Assembly: GCA_963808725.1 (NCBI GenBank)
Contig: CAWEGO010000001.1
Span: 682,001-746,000, forward strand
Source: JAHFUA01 sp963808725
Lineage (GTDB): Bacteria; Acidobacteriota; Terriglobia; Terriglobales; Acidobacteriaceae
Direction of reading: 5' to 3'
DNA: 64,000 bases
Under the pieces are notes generated by a model. The model worked only from the letters and a program-made list of their open reading frames with translations. It did no database searches and was not told where the DNA came from. Shown piece by piece: positions 63,247-64,000 of this stretch. The stretch's first letter is position 1. The number at the start of each line of letters is the position of its first letter. A program made the translations under genes and the position numbers.

Positions 63247-63852
63247 CTACTCGGCGAACGGAATCGCCGGAACTTCGTGTTCGCCGCCGGCTTCCACGAT
63301 TTCCCTGGCCTTGTTCGTCCCATACTCGAAGCCCTTGTCGAACGCCTTCAGGTTGAGGTCGGCGAAGTGCGGTGGCACGGAATCGGCGACGGCTTTGCGC
63401 AGCGCGTCGGCCTCCACCAATCCTGTGACCGCCGCGAAGAAGCCGACCATCACGATATTGAGCACCATGCGCTTGCCCAGTTCTTCGGCCAGGCGCGTGG
63501 CGGGCACGCTATAGACCTTGACGCCCGGTTTCAGATCGCCGATGCGCACCAGATCTTCCTCGACGATCAGGATGCCGTGTTCCTTCAGCTCTGGTGTGAA
63601 CTTCGCGTAGGCCTCCTGCGACATGACCACGAGAATGTCCGGCCGGGCCACATAGGGATAAAGGATGGGCGCGTCGGAGAGGATGCACTGCGCGCTGCAA
63701 GCACCGCCACGGGCCTCCGGTCCGAAGCTCTGAGTCATGGTGGCGAAGCCGCCCTCGAAGACGCTGGCTGCCTTGCCGATGACGATGGCCGAGAGGATGA
63801 CTCCCTGGCCGCCGAATCCTGCGAGTCGAATCTCGGTTAGCTGCATGCGCAT
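63247..63852 (-). CDS. 2-oxoacid:ferredoxin oxidoreductase, gamma subunit (KorC-like)
   Basis: 201 residues. EIRLAGFGGQGVILSAIVIGKAA opens the gamma domain; QSFGPEARGGACSAQ and MVLNIVMVGFFAAVTGLV are typical. Forms a complex with alpha and beta subunits that decarboxylates 2-oxoacids (2-oxoglutarate most likely) with ferredoxin. ATG 63852 or 63846 (better spaced from GGGAG). Overlaps the beta-subunit stop. Confidence 0.88.
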   Translation of the reverse strand: MRMQLTEIRLAGFGGQGVILSAIVIGKAASVFEGGFATMTQSFGPEARGGACSAQCILSDAPILYPYVARPDILVVMSQEAYAKFTPELKEHGILIVEEDLVRIGDLKPGVKVYSVPATRLAEELGKRMVLNIVMVGFFAAVTGLVEADALRKAVADSVPPHFADLNLKAFDKGFEYGTNKAREIVEAGGEHEVPAIPFAE

Positions 63853-64000
63853 TCTCCCATCTCCACGTATTCGTCGCCCAGGCTCTCCTGGAACTGGTGG
63901 ACCATCAGCTCGCGATAGTCGGGGCGGTCGCGGTCTATGAACTTGCCTACGGCGATCTCGCCGGTCTTGGTGAGGCCGACTTCGCCGGTGGGCGCGCCGT
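63837..64000 (-). CDS. 2-oxoacid:ferredoxin oxidoreductase, beta subunit, C-terminal part
   Basis: Only the last ~54 residues are in the window: APTGEVGLTKTGEIAVGKFI, then DRDRPDYRELMVHQFQESLG and a stop at 63837. This matches the KorB/OorB C-terminus. The stop overlaps the gamma-subunit start by about 16 bases, as in kor operons. Confidence 0.75.
   Translation of the reverse strand, partial: GAPTGEVGLTKTGEIAVGKFIDRDRPDYRELMVHQFQESLGDEYVEMGECACS

Overview
This 64-kb, GC-rich window looks like a chromosomal contig from a soil-type Acidobacteriota. That is an inference from gene content: PetB/PetD-type cytochrome b clusters with multihaem cytochromes c, DUF3857-transglutaminase-TPR proteins, a VWFA protein, HAF-repeat and Ig-repeat secreted proteins, and many dispersed GTCATCC(T/C)GAGCGA-type repeats. 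At least five conserved genes carry single-base frame breaks (octahaem c, phosphoketolase, DUF3857-TPR, second cytochrome b, vapC). Unpolished assembly indels are the simplest cause, so those genes may be intact in the organism.

Layout. 1-8.9 kb (minus strand): a quinol-oxidising cytochrome bc-type complex (Rieske, cytochrome b in two parts, octahaem cytochrome c, cupredoxin-like lipoprotein) between ferrochelatase and a partial haem A synthase. 9-16.3 kb: housekeeping genes (nrdR, flippase-like protein, lytic transglycosylase, HAD phosphatase, VWFA protein, thrC, AlaX-like editing protein). 16.4-17.6 kb: tRNA-Ala(CGC), a duplicate of its 3' end, and decayed sequence. 17.6-25.7 kb: a methyltransferase, a ROK kinase, a phosphoketolase/acetate kinase pair, a type II NADH dehydrogenase. 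26-36 kb: secreted Ig-repeat lipoprotein, quinone oxidoreductase, DUF3857-TPR protein, FAD reductase, citrate synthase.

36.3-55.5 kb is the most unusual part. The 5' half of a small membrane-protein gene is cut at 36761 and its 3' half resumes at 53184. The 16.4 kb between is bounded by matching 17-bp inverted ends (15/17) and a TAA target duplication, and carries an IS5-type transposase next to its left end. Inside is one minus-strand gene array: histidine kinase, sigma-54 response regulator, tetrahaem c, haem-bearing porin, cupredoxin, FAD/Fe-S oxidoreductase, Rieske, cytochrome b, octahaem c, lipoprotein monohaem c and a conserved hypothetical protein. It could link the outer membrane to the quinone pool. 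The interrupted gene belongs to a scrambled RHS toxin/immunity-like locus (53.2-55.5 kb).

55.7-57.7 kb is a complete IS1595-family transposon (24-bp inverted ends, 8-bp TCACGGTT duplication) with a passenger gene of unknown function. 57.7-64 kb holds an amidase, a HAF-repeat protein, an Ada/AlkA fusion, a VapBC-type pair and the end of a 2-oxoacid:ferredoxin oxidoreductase operon.
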